From Alphaproteobacteria bacterium (GTDB taxonomy: Bacteria; Pseudomonadota; Alphaproteobacteria; Rhizobiales; Rhizobiaceae): 64,000 nucleotides of DNA. Positions within the stretch are counted from its first letter, which is position 1. Each line of letters begins with the position of its first letter. Of the stretch, positions 46,123 through 54,554 are shown piece by piece. The stretch lies in contig JAJRQF010000132.1 of the NCBI GenBank assembly GCA_024280375.1, positions 25,722 through 89,721 on the forward strand, in the 5' to 3' direction. Under the pieces are notes generated by a model. It saw only the letters and a list, made by a program, of their open reading frames with translations, had not been told where the DNA came from and made no database searches. The position numbers were made by a program, and so were the translations under genes.

Positions 46123-47217
46123 TTATCTTTCAATTTCCAACGCCCAAAGGGCCGCCGCGCCATCGTAGAGCCGCTGCATAATCTGCATTTCAGTGACCCC
46201 AAGCCTGGCTGATGGGGAAATATCGACCAACCCATCGCTGCCCGCATCCGAATGTTCGCCACCCGCCCCACGCACCGCAAGGCCAAGGTTTTTGGCTTCC
46301 TGTTTAAGCTGAGAAAGGTCTGTTCCCCCGCTCGTCAGATTTGGCAGTTTCATGTGCAGCGATGCGCGCATTCCGGCCCCAAGATTGGTTGGGCAGGATG
46401 TAACATTGCCATAGGTTGGCGAGGTTGCAAATGGCGGCAGCAATTGCCCAAGAATTTCAAGACCTGTTGCCAACCGCGCAAACATCGCATTGAGATTTCC
46501 ACCACTTTGCATGGCCATAATGCGCAAATGATCTTCCTCTCCGACCCAGACCAGAAAATCCTCGTCTTTTGAAACATACATGCCCCGGCCATAGGGCCAG
46601 TCGCCACTGATACCGGCCACATTGAGATAGGGATCGGCGCTCATATCCTTAAACATCTGATGAGCACCAACCCGGCTTGCATATTCATCCGCACTGATCT
46701 CATTCGGTGAACCCGGTGTTATAGAGAGATATTGACCGCCATATTCAGGATTTTTGATCAGTTCATCAAAAGCACTTGAGGCGAGGATTTCAAACTCTAC
46801 CCGTTGTTGCTTACTCATCGCGCCGGGCAAGGGAAAGGTTGAGGCATTGCGCGCCACCCGCACTCGCATGGAGACATCTTTTAACCGGGCATCAATTGCA
46901 CCCAAATCACAAATATTGCGGGACGTATCCCAGTCATGCTCCTGCTTGATCGGTATATCGGCATTAATTCCATGAAAATCACGGATCATCGGGTCGAGTT
47001 GCGGGGCAAAACGATCATAATCATTCGGATTCATCGCATAGGCACCCATGCTACTATCCGGGTTTTGTGTGCCAGATGCGCAGATTTTCAACAATTGCTG
47101 CTGATCGGCATCATTGAGCGATGTAAAATAATCTGCATTAAAATGCCGGGCCATCAAGTTGCCGGGATTGGCTTTGCTGATTTCCGCAATTCTTGCAATA
47201 ACGTCCTGGTTTTTCAT
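46123..47217 (-). CDS. ATP:guanido phosphotransferase (arginine-kinase-like phosphagen kinase)
   Basis: A 364-residue protein with the full phosphagen kinase fold. The guanidino-specificity region is SSMGAYAMNPNDYDRF, then DPMIRDFHG. Nucleotide-binding arginines lie in SMRVRVARN (R118, R120), EEDHLRI (R232), GMRAS (R284) and VRGAGGEH (R316). The catalytic Glu in GEEDHLRI is E228, the reactive Cys in TSCPTNLGAG is C275, and the flexible-loop Glu/His are E321/H322. All match arginine kinase rather than creatine kinase at the GEH position. It would reversibly make a phosphoguanidine energy buffer from ATP. Such enzymes are scattered in bacteria. It is flanked downstream by housekeeping yidD and upstream on the map by thrS, both on the same strand. 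Confidence 0.93.
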   Translation of the reverse strand: MKNQDVIARIAEISKANPGNLMARHFNADYFTSLNDADQQQLLKICASGTQNPDSSMGAYAMNPNDYDRFAPQLDPMIRDFHGINADIPIKQEHDWDTSRNICDLGAIDARLKDVSMRVRVARNASTFPLPGAMSKQQRVEFEILASSAFDELIKNPEYGGQYLSITPGSPNEISADEYASRVGAHQMFKDMSADPYLNVAGISGDWPYGRGMYVSKDEDFLVWVGEEDHLRIMAMQSGGNLNAMFARLATGLEILGQLLPPFATSPTYGNVTSCPTNLGAGMRASLHMKLPNLTSGGTDLSQLKQEAKNLGLAVRGAGGEHSDAGSDGLVDISPSARLGVTEMQIMQRLYDGAAALWALEIER

Positions 47218-47242
47218 AAATTTACTTTCTTAATGATTCAAA

Positions 47243-47310
47243 TCTTGCGCATCGCTTTGTTTTGTCGTTCGCTTGCGCGTATACACGTGCGCTCTCTTTT
47301 ATGCTCTACG
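47243..47310 (+). repeat. Degenerate copy of the palindromic intergenic repeat
   Basis: Contains CTTGCGCATCGCTTTG, GTTCGCTTGCGCG, CACGTGCGCTC and ATGCTCTACG, the same words in the same order as the end of the 3475-3990 repeat region. It sits just upstream of the phosphagen-kinase gene. Confidence 0.6.
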
Positions 47311-47357
47311 CCTGCCCTCGTGCCTGACCCGACGGGTGCAATTTAAATTGCAAAATA

Positions 47358-47630
47358 TTAATCTGGCACCCGGTCGATGCCATGCGTGCCATAGGGGCCG
47401 CAGCGCCCGACCCGTTTGGCAGCAAGCCAACCACCTTTAAGCAGGCCGTGGCGGGCAATCGCCTCATAGGCATATTCAGAGCAAGTTGGCATATGGCGGC
47501 AGGAATTACCAATAAACCCTGATAATGTCAGTTGATAAAACCTCACAAAAGCCACGCCGAATATTCTGCCCGGGGTTTTCCGCCACGGGCCGGAATAGTT
47601 TCTCGAATATTTTTTTGATCGCCCACTCAT
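47358..47630 (-). CDS. yidD: Membrane protein insertion efficiency factor YidD
   Basis: A 90-residue protein with the YidD pattern: FVRFYQLTLSGFIGNSCRHMP, TCSEYAYEAIARHGLLKGGW and GRCGPYGTHGIDRVP, with three conserved cysteines. It assists YidC-dependent membrane insertion. Two bases separate it from the Fe-S scaffold gene. A YidC-like domain is present elsewhere in the window (380-600 of the fusion protein), but the normal yidC is not in the window. Confidence 0.94.
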   Translation of the reverse strand: MSGRSKKYSRNYSGPWRKTPGRIFGVAFVRFYQLTLSGFIGNSCRHMPTCSEYAYEAIARHGLLKGGWLAAKRVGRCGPYGTHGIDRVPD

Positions 47631-47632
47631 TT

Positions 47633-48070
47633 TTAAGCTGCCTTACCATGGGAAATCTGGTTAAGCGCATCAACAACCGCATCAAGCACCAGAAGCGTGG
47701 AAGCATGACGCGCCTTATGGTCTTTTACCGGTTGTAAATATTTCAGATCAGCAAACCGGCCTTCCGGTGGCGAACCGCCCTCTTTCAGCATTTTTTGCAT
47801 TTCAAGCCGCGTTTGTTTCATTTCGGCCACCGTTGCGCCAATAATATTTGCTGCAACAATGGCGGATGATGCCTGCCCCAGCGCACAGGCCTTCACATCA
47901 TGGGCATAATCAGTAATTTTATCGCCATCCACTTTTAAATCCACAACAACGGTTGACCCGCAAAGATTTGAATGGGCCTTGGCGCTCGCATCGGGCGCAT
48001 CAAGGCGGCCAATTCGCCCTATATTACCGGCAAATCCAAGGATTTTTGAATTGTATAGATCATCAATCAT
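47633..48070 (-). CDS. Iron-sulfur cluster assembly scaffold protein (IscU/NifU-like)
   Basis: A 145-residue protein with the three scaffold cysteines placed as in IscU: SNLCGSTVVVDLKVDG, DVKACALGQASSAIVA, and a third position that reads DHKARHAST, where many relatives have Cys. The third ligand is therefore replaced (RH), as in the rhizobial subgroup of this family. It lies directly upstream of yidD. Confidence 0.85.
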   Translation of the reverse strand: MIDDLYNSKILGFAGNIGRIGRLDAPDASAKAHSNLCGSTVVVDLKVDGDKITDYAHDVKACALGQASSAIVAANIIGATVAEMKQTRLEMQKMLKEGGSPPEGRFADLKYLQPVKDHKARHASTLLVLDAVVDALNQISHGKAA

Positions 48071-48216
48071 GTAGCTATCTTAAACCTGATTTGAGAAAAG
48101 TCTCAAATTATTTGGATATTATTCGATAAATCATATATATGTAGGATCAGCACGGGTTAAAAGGCTTGGAGCTGTATTTAACCCACCCGATTAAAACTGA
48201 TTGAGGCTTATGAGAA

Positions 48217-48858
48217 ATGGACGCCATTTCCCCTAAAATTGAACCGGAGAAAAACCGGGAAACCCTCACCTCGAATGCGGGGCAAAACCGCCCCAGCCGA
48301 GAAGAGGCCGAAAAAGCCGTGCACACATTGTTGCGCTGGATTGGCGATGACCCGGAACGTGAAGGCCTGCTGGACACGCCTGCCCGCGTGGTAAAAGCCT
48401 ATGAGGAACTTTATTCCGGCTACAGCAAATCGGCGGAAGAAATGCTTGGGCGCACCTTCGATGAGGTTGCCGGCTACGATGATATTGTGCTGGTAAAAAG
48501 CATTCCGTTTCATACCCATTGCGAACATCACATGGTGCCGGTTACCGGGCACGCTCATGTGGCCTATCTGCCCAACGGTACGGTGCTTGGCCTTTCCAAA
48601 ATTGCCCGTGTGGTGGATTTGTTTGCCCGGCGGCTGCAAACGCAGGAATCGCTCACCGCACAAATAGCCGCCGCCATTCAAGATAATCTCGACCCCAAAG
48701 GTGTGGCTGTTATGATTGAGGCGGAACATATGTGCATGTCGATGCGCGGCATTGAAAAGCAGGGTTCCACCACCATGACCACCACTTTTACCGGGGCTTT
48801 CAAGAATGATCCCGATGAGCAGGTGCGCTTCATGACCATGATACGGATGAGTGCTTAG
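48217..48858 (+). CDS. folE: GTP cyclohydrolase I
   Basis: A 213-residue enzyme making dihydroneopterin triphosphate from [42 protein letters not shown] (zinc Cys/His), [20 protein letters not shown] and [19 protein letters not shown] (second zinc Cys). A 38-base-shifted minus ORF over it is a shadow. Next is hisI on the same strand, the usual rhizobial neighbour. Confidence 0.96.
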   Translation: MDAISPKIEPEKNRETLTSNAGQNRPSREEAEKAVHTLLRWIGDDPEREGLLDTPARVVKAYEELYSGYSKSAEEMLGRTFDEVAGYDDIVLVKSIPFHTHCEHHMVPVTGHAHVAYLPNGTVLGLSKIARVVDLFARRLQTQESLTAQIAAAIQDNLDPKGVAVMIEAEHMCMSMRGIEKQGSTTMTTTFTGAFKNDPDEQVRFMTMIRMSA

Positions 48859-48960
48859 GCCGATACTAAAGTGTTGAATCCGGTTTCAGCTTTATGCATT
48901 TGATCTAAAACAGTTTTCAGTTTGATGCGTTTAGAATGCTGTAAATTTAGTGAGTTGAAT

Positions 48961-49410
48961 ATGTCCGACACGCTCTTCCCTGCCCCCGGCTCCAAATCAG
49001 AACAGGAATCAGGCGCTGTATTTGCCCCTAAATTCGGTGCCGACGGGCTGGTGACCGCGATTGTTTGTGATGCCTCAACCGGCCAGTTGCTCATGGTTGC
49101 CCATATGAATGCGCTGGCCATCCAACGCTCGCTGGAATCCGGAGAAGCCCACTATTGGAGCCGCTCTCGAGACGAGCTTTGGCACAAGGGTAAAACCTCG
49201 GGCAATGTTCATAAAATCGTTGAAATCAGTACCGATTGCGATCAGGACGCGCTGTTGCTCAAGGTCGAAGTTGAAGGCCACGGCGCCACCTGCCACACCG
49301 GCAGGCTTTCGTGTTTTTATCGCAAAATCACCTTCACCGATGGCAAGGCGGCACTTGAAGCCGATGCGGGAAAGCCGCTCTTTGACCCGAATGAGGTCTA
49401 CGGAAAATAG
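48961..49410 (+). CDS. hisI: Phosphoribosyl-AMP cyclohydrolase
   Basis: A 149-residue enzyme for step 3 of histidine synthesis: [54 protein letters not shown] and [14 protein letters not shown], with the zinc and magnesium Cys/Asp ligands. ATG 48961 is chosen over 48922, because the upstream 13 residues are not family-like. Confidence 0.96.
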   Translation: MSDTLFPAPGSKSEQESGAVFAPKFGADGLVTAIVCDASTGQLLMVAHMNALAIQRSLESGEAHYWSRSRDELWHKGKTSGNVHKIVEISTDCDQDALLLKVEVEGHGATCHTGRLSCFYRKITFTDGKAALEADAGKPLFDPNEVYGK

Positions 49411-49539
49411 GTAGTATTTTTGGCGCTATTGCCAAGCTCGGTTTCATTGGGCGGCCAATTCAACCAATATTCACGGTTTGGATAGGTTTTATCAGTAACA
49501 TCCCAAAATATAAACGGAATTTTTGGGAAGTAGACAATC

Positions 49540-50562
49540 ATGTTACTGCGCCGCGCTCGCACGCCTTCAGTATCTGATGAGATTGATAATCAGGATTGCA
49601 CCCCGGAACGGGCTGACAATATCACGCCAATTAATGCAGAGACAGTTCCGGCTGTGGCGTTGGCCCTTGGCGGCGGTGCGGCCCGTGGATGGGCTCATAT
49701 TGGCGTATTGCGCGCATTTGAAGAGGCAAATATTCCAATCAACCTGATATCCGGCACATCCGTTGGCGCTCTGGTTGGAGCGTGTTATCTGGCCGGAAAA
49801 CTTGATGAACTTGAAGGTTTTGCCCGTGGGCTGACCAAACGCAAACTTATAGGATTTCTTGACATAAGCCTGCGTGGCAGCGGTTTGATCTCAGGAATGA
49901 AGCTTGCCGAACGGATGAAGGAACACTTAGACGGTGTAACTTTTGACCAGCTTTCCCATCCGTTTATTTGTGTTGCCACAGAAATCTCAACCGGGCACGA
50001 GGTTTGGCTGAGCCAGGGTCCGGTGATCGATTCCATCCGCGCATCCTACGCATTGCCGGGTATTTTTGAACCAGTTCTGCATGACAATCGCATTCTGGTT
50101 GATGGCGCATTGGTCAACCCGGTTCCAGTCTCAGTATGCCGGGCGTATGGTTCGCAAATGGTTGTGGCGATCAATCTGAACTCGGATGTAAACGGGCGCG
50201 CCCAGATCATTCGTAATAAGAAAACCGCGCTGCATCAAAATTTGCATTCTGGCGCGCAAAGTAACCAACGCACAGAAACTGAAAGCAGCGGTAAGCGCTC
50301 CTATATGCGCAAATTGCTCGGTGGGAATGGCTCAATTCCCAGTATCAGCACTGTGATGGTTGAATCGTTCAATATTATTCAAGACCGTATTGCCCGCTCT
50401 CGGCTGGCGGGCGATCCGCCAGACATTACAATTGGCCCAGGTGTTGCGCATATTGGACTGGCCGAATTTCACCGTGCTGATGAGGCTATTGAAATTGGAT
50501 ATCAGGCTGCGAAGTCAAGATTGGACGACATCAAGTGCCTGTCAGAAGCACTGTCAGCATAG
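49540..50562 (+). CDS. Patatin-like phospholipase family protein
   Basis: A 340-residue serine lipase. The oxyanion loop is LGGGAARGWAHIGVLRAFEE, the nucleophile elbow SGTSVGALVG carries S74, and the dyad Asp is D188 in DGALVNPVPVSVC. Relatives are related to the RssA group. It probably acts on membrane lipids or lysophospholipids. A linker of about 30 residues (GAQSNQRTETESSGKRS) interrupts the C-terminal half. The N-terminal 35 residues are poorly conserved. Confidence 0.92.
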   Translation: MLLRRARTPSVSDEIDNQDCTPERADNITPINAETVPAVALALGGGAARGWAHIGVLRAFEEANIPINLISGTSVGALVGACYLAGKLDELEGFARGLTKRKLIGFLDISLRGSGLISGMKLAERMKEHLDGVTFDQLSHPFICVATEISTGHEVWLSQGPVIDSIRASYALPGIFEPVLHDNRILVDGALVNPVPVSVCRAYGSQMVVAINLNSDVNGRAQIIRNKKTALHQNLHSGAQSNQRTETESSGKRSYMRKLLGGNGSIPSISTVMVESFNIIQDRIARSRLAGDPPDITIGPGVAHIGLAEFHRADEAIEIGYQAAKSRLDDIKCLSEALSA

Positions 50563-50591
50563 TAACAAAGACCAAAATCAGCTTATTTGGG

Positions 50592-51023
50592 TCAAATTGC
50601 AGAAATGTAACTACGGATATCTTCTGCTTCTTTTTCAACCACCTGCAAACGCCGTTTGACGACATCGCCGATTGAAATCAAACCAACAAGCTTACTATTA
50701 TCTGTTACGGGTAAATGGCGGAATCGGCCTTTCGACATAACTTCCATAACACCAATTACCGCATCACTTTGCGAACATGTCACCACATTGCGGGTCATAT
50801 GACTGGCGACAGAATCGCTTAATATTCCAGTACCGCCGCGTGCGAGTGAACGAACGATATCTCGTTCAGACAATATTCCTTCCAGCCGCCCTTCCGAATT
50901 TGTAATCAGGATTACGCCAATTGCTTTTTCTTCCAGCAACTTAAGAGCATCTGTGACACTCGTGCTAACGCCAAGCGTGATAACATTTCTACCCTTCTCA
51001 TCCAGAATAGACCTAACTGTCAT
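50592..51023 (-). CDS. CBS-domain protein
   Basis: A 143-residue protein consisting of two CBS motifs: VRSILDEKGRNVITLGVSTS to GILSERDIVRSLARGG, and VASHMTRNVVTCSQSDAVIG to LVGLISIGDVVKRRLQ. ATG 51023 has GAGGAG just before it; the frame open to 51140 lacks this. CBS pairs bind adenine nucleotides and sense energy status. Confidence 0.93.
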   Translation of the reverse strand: MTVRSILDEKGRNVITLGVSTSVTDALKLLEEKAIGVILITNSEGRLEGILSERDIVRSLARGGTGILSDSVASHMTRNVVTCSQSDAVIGVMEVMSKGRFRHLPVTDNSKLVGLISIGDVVKRRLQVVEKEAEDIRSYISAI

Positions 51024-51166
51024 GCTAATTCTCCTCATTTTTGTGAAACCAATTCCCCAATTGGCGGATCTGTGCCCAGGTTCAGTATGCCACATATTGG
51101 GAATAAATGCCATTTTAGGGCAATTTGAGGCGTTGCACATCTTAGAAGGTATAAAGATGTGACAGT

Positions 51167-51937
51167 TTAGCGGCGGCCCACCGGGTCAAACAATGAAAAT
51201 CCAATCAGGCCAAACAGAAAACCACCAACATGCGCTTCCCATGCTATTTTTACATCTTCACCGGCCAGGGGAACAATTCCCGTACCAAACAGAAAGTTTA
51301 ACCCAAACCAAACTCCGACAAACAGAATCACATTTCGATTGGTCAGCGCCTGAACAAGGCTAAGAGCCGGCGGTTGGTATGACCCAGCGCCCGCACGCCC
51401 GGCACCAAGTGCGCCCGGCCCCATGATAAAGCGAATGGCGGCGCCCATATAGGCAGAAACACAGGCCGATGCACCTATAACCGGGGCAACATCTTTTGGG
51501 TGCAAGGCAAAATGCGCCAATGCGCCGGCGATTGCTGCAAATAATGTAAACGCCAAAAACCGCATTGAGCCAAACCGCTTGGCAACAGCACTGCCGAAGG
51601 CAACCATCCAAAGCAGGTTTACAAAAACGTGGGTCCAATCCCCGTGCAAGAAGGCGTAGCTTATATAGGACCAGTATCGCGAAGCCGGATATGGCACCTG
51701 ATCCAACGGGAATGTGAAAAAAGCCGGGATAAAGGCGAATTGCAATATCACCTGAAAATCTTGTTCGGGCGAAAGCAAATAGACCCTGGCCGCATGAACA
51801 ATGATGAAAATTGCAACAAGTGCGGTAATTACCGGTGGAAGATTGATTGCCGGTTGTTTTTTTCCCGGCGGCAGGTGAAACTCGTCGTGAAACTGATCAT
51901 CATCGCGCTCACTTCGATTGCCGGATGGTTGCTCCAA
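51167..51937 (-). CDS. Rhomboid-family intramembrane serine protease
   Basis: A 256-residue protein with a hydrophilic N-terminus and about six helices. YISYAFLHGDWTHVFVNLLW is the conserved loop/helix 2, the catalytic Ser is S157 in VIGASACVSAYMG, and the catalytic His is H236 in EAHVGGFLFG. The motif is GASA rather than the common GASG; GxSx is kept, so activity is plausible. A long Gly/Ala-rich loop (MGPGALGAGRAGAGSYQPP) lies between helices 4 and 5. No ATG is in frame, and the start is TTG 51937. Confidence 0.9.
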   Translation of the reverse strand: MEQPSGNRSERDDDQFHDEFHLPPGKKQPAINLPPVITALVAIFIIVHAARVYLLSPEQDFQVILQFAFIPAFFTFPLDQVPYPASRYWSYISYAFLHGDWTHVFVNLLWMVAFGSAVAKRFGSMRFLAFTLFAAIAGALAHFALHPKDVAPVIGASACVSAYMGAAIRFIMGPGALGAGRAGAGSYQPPALSLVQALTNRNVILFVGVWFGLNFLFGTGIVPLAGEDVKIAWEAHVGGFLFGLIGFSLFDPVGRR

Positions 51938-52031
51938 TTGCTCTTCCCTTGGCTGCTTGAATGATTATCGGGGTTCAGCCCCTAATTAGGCTCCATCGTC
52001 ATGGATTGAAAGCCAAGCGGGCAAAAAAAGA

Positions 52032-52055
52032 CGCCCGATGCATTCACATCGGGCG
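52032..52055 (-). terminator. Orphan intrinsic terminator on the minus strand
   Basis: Stem CGCCCGATG / CATCGGGCG with loop CATTCA, perfect 9-bp pairs. Read on the minus strand it is followed by GTC and seven T residues. No protein gene on that strand ends here. See the gap entry for the region upstream. Confidence 0.8.
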
Positions 52056-52472
52056 CTGGTCGTTTCCCTCAAATACCGTCCCACACGGAATCATCAAGTA
52101 AAAAACAAAAGTCGAGTTGAAACATATGTGCTGTGAAATGCTTCAAAAATTGCTGGAGCATCAAAAATTCGATGCTCAATGGACCAAAACACCATGGCAT
52201 ATTTGATTTTTAATATCCATCTAAAGGTATTGTTAAGGTTAATTCCGCTTCAGCTGAAATTTATTTCATCCAACCAAGAGCCAATTGGAGATCAAAAAGA
52301 GAAAAATACAGCCGCCGATTTTATTCCAACGGGTGTTGGCATGATTACTGCAAAGTAAATTCCAACAATATTGTTCAGTGCAAATTGTATCAAATTGAAA
52401 CAATTGCGCTTTCAACACGAGGAACCTCCACTCCAAATTTTGTTTGGAAACTGGATAATCGGGAAAGTCAGT
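52056..52472 (-). ncRNA. Possible small RNA or tiny gene ending at the orphan terminator
   Basis: The interval 51938-52472 holds no convincing protein gene, yet a strong minus-strand terminator lies at 52032-52055. A transcript ending there could start around 52200-52260, where the minus strand reads TTAACCTTAACAATACC followed by AT-rich sequence. The longest small ORF on it is about 33 codons (starting near 52196) without a clear ribosome site. I cannot match a known RNA family. Boundaries are guesses. Confidence 0.3.
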
Positions 52473-53117
52473 ATGATGAAACAGACTCAGACAGCAAAGC
52501 TTCTGGATTATTGGAATGAGCTTTATTCGGCAGCGGGTGTGCCGGAACGCAGCCAGATTGAACCGATGGCTATTCGCGGCATTCTTGGCGATACGTTCAT
52601 TCTGGAACGGGATGCCGACGACAATATTCAATACCGCCTTGCGGGTACGAGATTGTGTGCAATATTTGGAAAAGAGCTAAAAGGCGAACATTTTGCCTTG
52701 CCCTGGCACGCTGAAGGCCGCGATTCGATTGCAGAGATCATCAACGCCGCGACAAAAGACGCGACCATTGCGCTATTTGGCAGTGTCGCAACCTCGCAAA
52801 CCGGGCGAGAAATTTCCCTGGAAACCCTGATATTGCCGCTTCTGCAGAATGGCCGAAAGTCTGTGCGCATGATGGGCATTACAACGCCCATCAGCCGTCC
52901 CTACTGGCTTGGAATGGACCCAATCGTTGGTCAACGGCTTAAAACTTTGCGTATAATTCAGCCAGATAAGCAATCCAGACTGATGAATTCCCGGTTCTCG
53001 GTATTTAATAATCAAAATCCGGTTGCAATTCAAAATCGTCCGGTTGTAAAAAAAGTCAAACATCTCACAGTCTTAGATGGTGGATTGTCAATTGACGGCA
53101 ATAACCAGCAAATTTAA
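52473..53117 (+). CDS. PAS_5 (DUF1457) domain protein
   Basis: About 214 residues. QTAKLLDYWNELYSAAGVPE, MAIRGILGDTFILERDADDN, QYRLAGTRLCAIFGKELKGE and GREISLETLILPLLQNGRKS match the alphaproteobacterial PAS_5 family of single-domain proteins without an output domain. The ATG at 52473 (or the next codon) is preceded by GGGAAAG; the longer frame from 52371 is unlikely. A PilZ gene follows 101 bases later. Confidence 0.88.
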   Translation: MMKQTQTAKLLDYWNELYSAAGVPERSQIEPMAIRGILGDTFILERDADDNIQYRLAGTRLCAIFGKELKGEHFALPWHAEGRDSIAEIINAATKDATIALFGSVATSQTGREISLETLILPLLQNGRKSVRMMGITTPISRPYWLGMDPIVGQRLKTLRIIQPDKQSRLMNSRFSVFNNQNPVAIQNRPVVKKVKHLTVLDGGLSIDGNNQQI

Positions 53118-53218
53118 TTCATCAAATTGGGTTACTGTTACCGGTTATTAACCTTCAAACACATATTATTGGACATCCTTATTTTATAAGATTGAAGCAG
53201 AAAACCAGGCAAACCTTA

Positions 53219-53833
53219 ATGTTGGACATAAGCACCGATACCGCTGAAAATACAATTTCGATGGAACGTCGAGATTTCCAAAGAGTTCCGGTTACTCTTT
53301 TTGGCCGATACATGCTCGAGGACAAGAGTGAACATGCCTGCCAAATAACTGATATGTCACCTGGAAGTGCCGGATTTGGAACTAAATGCCCTGGTAAATC
53401 CGGCGAGCACATTGTCGTTTATGCCGATCATATTGGACGTTTTGAGGGGTATATATCCCGCGTTTACACCGACGGCTTTGCAATGACGATCAATGCAAGC
53501 GAGCGCAAGCGGGACAAACTGGCGGCCAAATTAACCTGGCTTTCAAACCAGGGTGAGCTTGGATTACCCGAAGATCGCAGACATGACAGGCTTTCGCCGC
53601 GTGATCCGGTATCTAAATTGGTGCTGGAAGATGGCCGGACCTATAATTGCATTATTATCGATCTTTCCATGTCAGGCGCTGCGGTTAAGTGTGAAGTTAA
53701 ACCTGCTCTGGGTTCAATCGCCAATTTGGGTTCGATGCGCGGGCGGGTTGTCCGGCATTTTGACGAAGGTGTCGCTATGGAGTTCTTTGCTGTTCAAAAG
53801 CGCGAGTCTCTTTCGAGTTTCCTTGAATCCTAA
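53219..53833 (+). CDS. Tandem PilZ-domain protein
   Basis: About 204 residues. The first PilZ unit begins ERRDFQRVPVTLFGRYMLED, with the ITDMSPGSAGF part. The second has RRHDRLSPRDPVSKLVLEDG and IIIDLSMSGAAVKC, ending EFFAVQKRESLSSFLES. In both units the c-di-GMP-binding RxxxR/DxSxxG pattern is partly kept (RRDFQR; RRHDR with DLSMSG). It probably binds c-di-GMP in at least the second unit. Start uncertain among TTG 53192, ATG 53219 and ATG 53261. Confidence 0.83.
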   Translation: MLDISTDTAENTISMERRDFQRVPVTLFGRYMLEDKSEHACQITDMSPGSAGFGTKCPGKSGEHIVVYADHIGRFEGYISRVYTDGFAMTINASERKRDKLAAKLTWLSNQGELGLPEDRRHDRLSPRDPVSKLVLEDGRTYNCIIIDLSMSGAAVKCEVKPALGSIANLGSMRGRVVRHFDEGVAMEFFAVQKRESLSSFLES

Positions 53834-54201
53834 TAAATTTCGACTCTCCTGATTTCGCCATGCCCCATGGGCTGGCTCCCATACCTGTAACTGCCATAGT
53901 TCAATCCTGGTATTGACCGGCTCACGGTGTGCCAAGTACCCACCGCCATACCTATCCATTTTGTGATATTTACCCAAGACTGCCAAGGCTAATTGCGCAG
54001 GTCTGTGTGTTCTGCGTGGGCAGCACAAATGTGCCGGGCCGTTAAATCTGGTCTAAGCAGTTCCTCATGCTAATTATGATACTCCACCAATTGCGCATCA
54101 CAATATGCTCCCGATAACACCAATAGGTGCGGTCCCAATTCCAAAGCATATGGCGTTCATTGGCATTCACTCAATATGCTTTACCTGTCTATTATCGCTT
54201 G
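53834..54201. other. Intergenic, repeat-like material
   Basis: No gene was seen. A stretch near 54010-54045 (TGCGTGGGCAGCACAAATG and TGCCGGGCCG) resembles part of the element at 63838-63865. The rest is unremarkable. Confidence 0.4.
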
Positions 54202-54355
54202 GTCTTTATTCCTAAAACCGGTGCCCACCAACGGATCAAGTCCGAGGGCATGCTTTTAGGAGACAAGCTTTGTTTGCTGTCGCATGTCTTTATTCCTAAA
54301 ACCGGTGCCCACCAACGGATCAAATCCGAGGGCATGCTTTTAGGAGACAAGCTTT
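54202..54355 (+). repeat. Tandem pair of 70-base palindromic elements
   Basis: Two 70-base copies (54202-54271 and 54286-54355) separated by 14 bases, differing at one base (AAG/AAA). Each folds: CCTAAAA with TTTTAGG, GTGCCC with GGGCAT, and an inner CGGA-TCAAG-TCCG. The words AAACCGGT, CCAC and GGGCATGC resemble REP-like elements common in Hyphomicrobiales. The small ORF over it is a by-product. Confidence 0.85.
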
Positions 54356-54554
54356 TATAAAATTTTATTCAATTTTGATTCCAAGTTAACTTCATTTTTC
54401 GGCAAAACCGACTAAATTTTGAATAGAAATCGCGTAAAATTTAACTAAAAAGCATGTATAGTTTTAATATATATCGCATTAACTCTTACTATTATTCTTG
54501 TTCTGAAGTAAAGAACTGTATGTCATCTTAATTCTCATAACGGGGAGTTAAACA

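Noticed and set aside
48208..48729. Minus-strand ORF of 173 codons across folE
   Set aside because: FolE motifs are complete on the plus strand; this is a shadow.
52266..52631. Minus-strand ORF of 121 codons near the orphan terminator
   Set aside because: It overlaps the PAS_5 gene start and has no coding character, and its stop is more than 200 bases from the terminator.
54127..54360. A 77-residue ORF with an internal protein repeat
   Set aside because: The repeat is the translation of the tandem palindromic DNA element, and no ribosome site is present.
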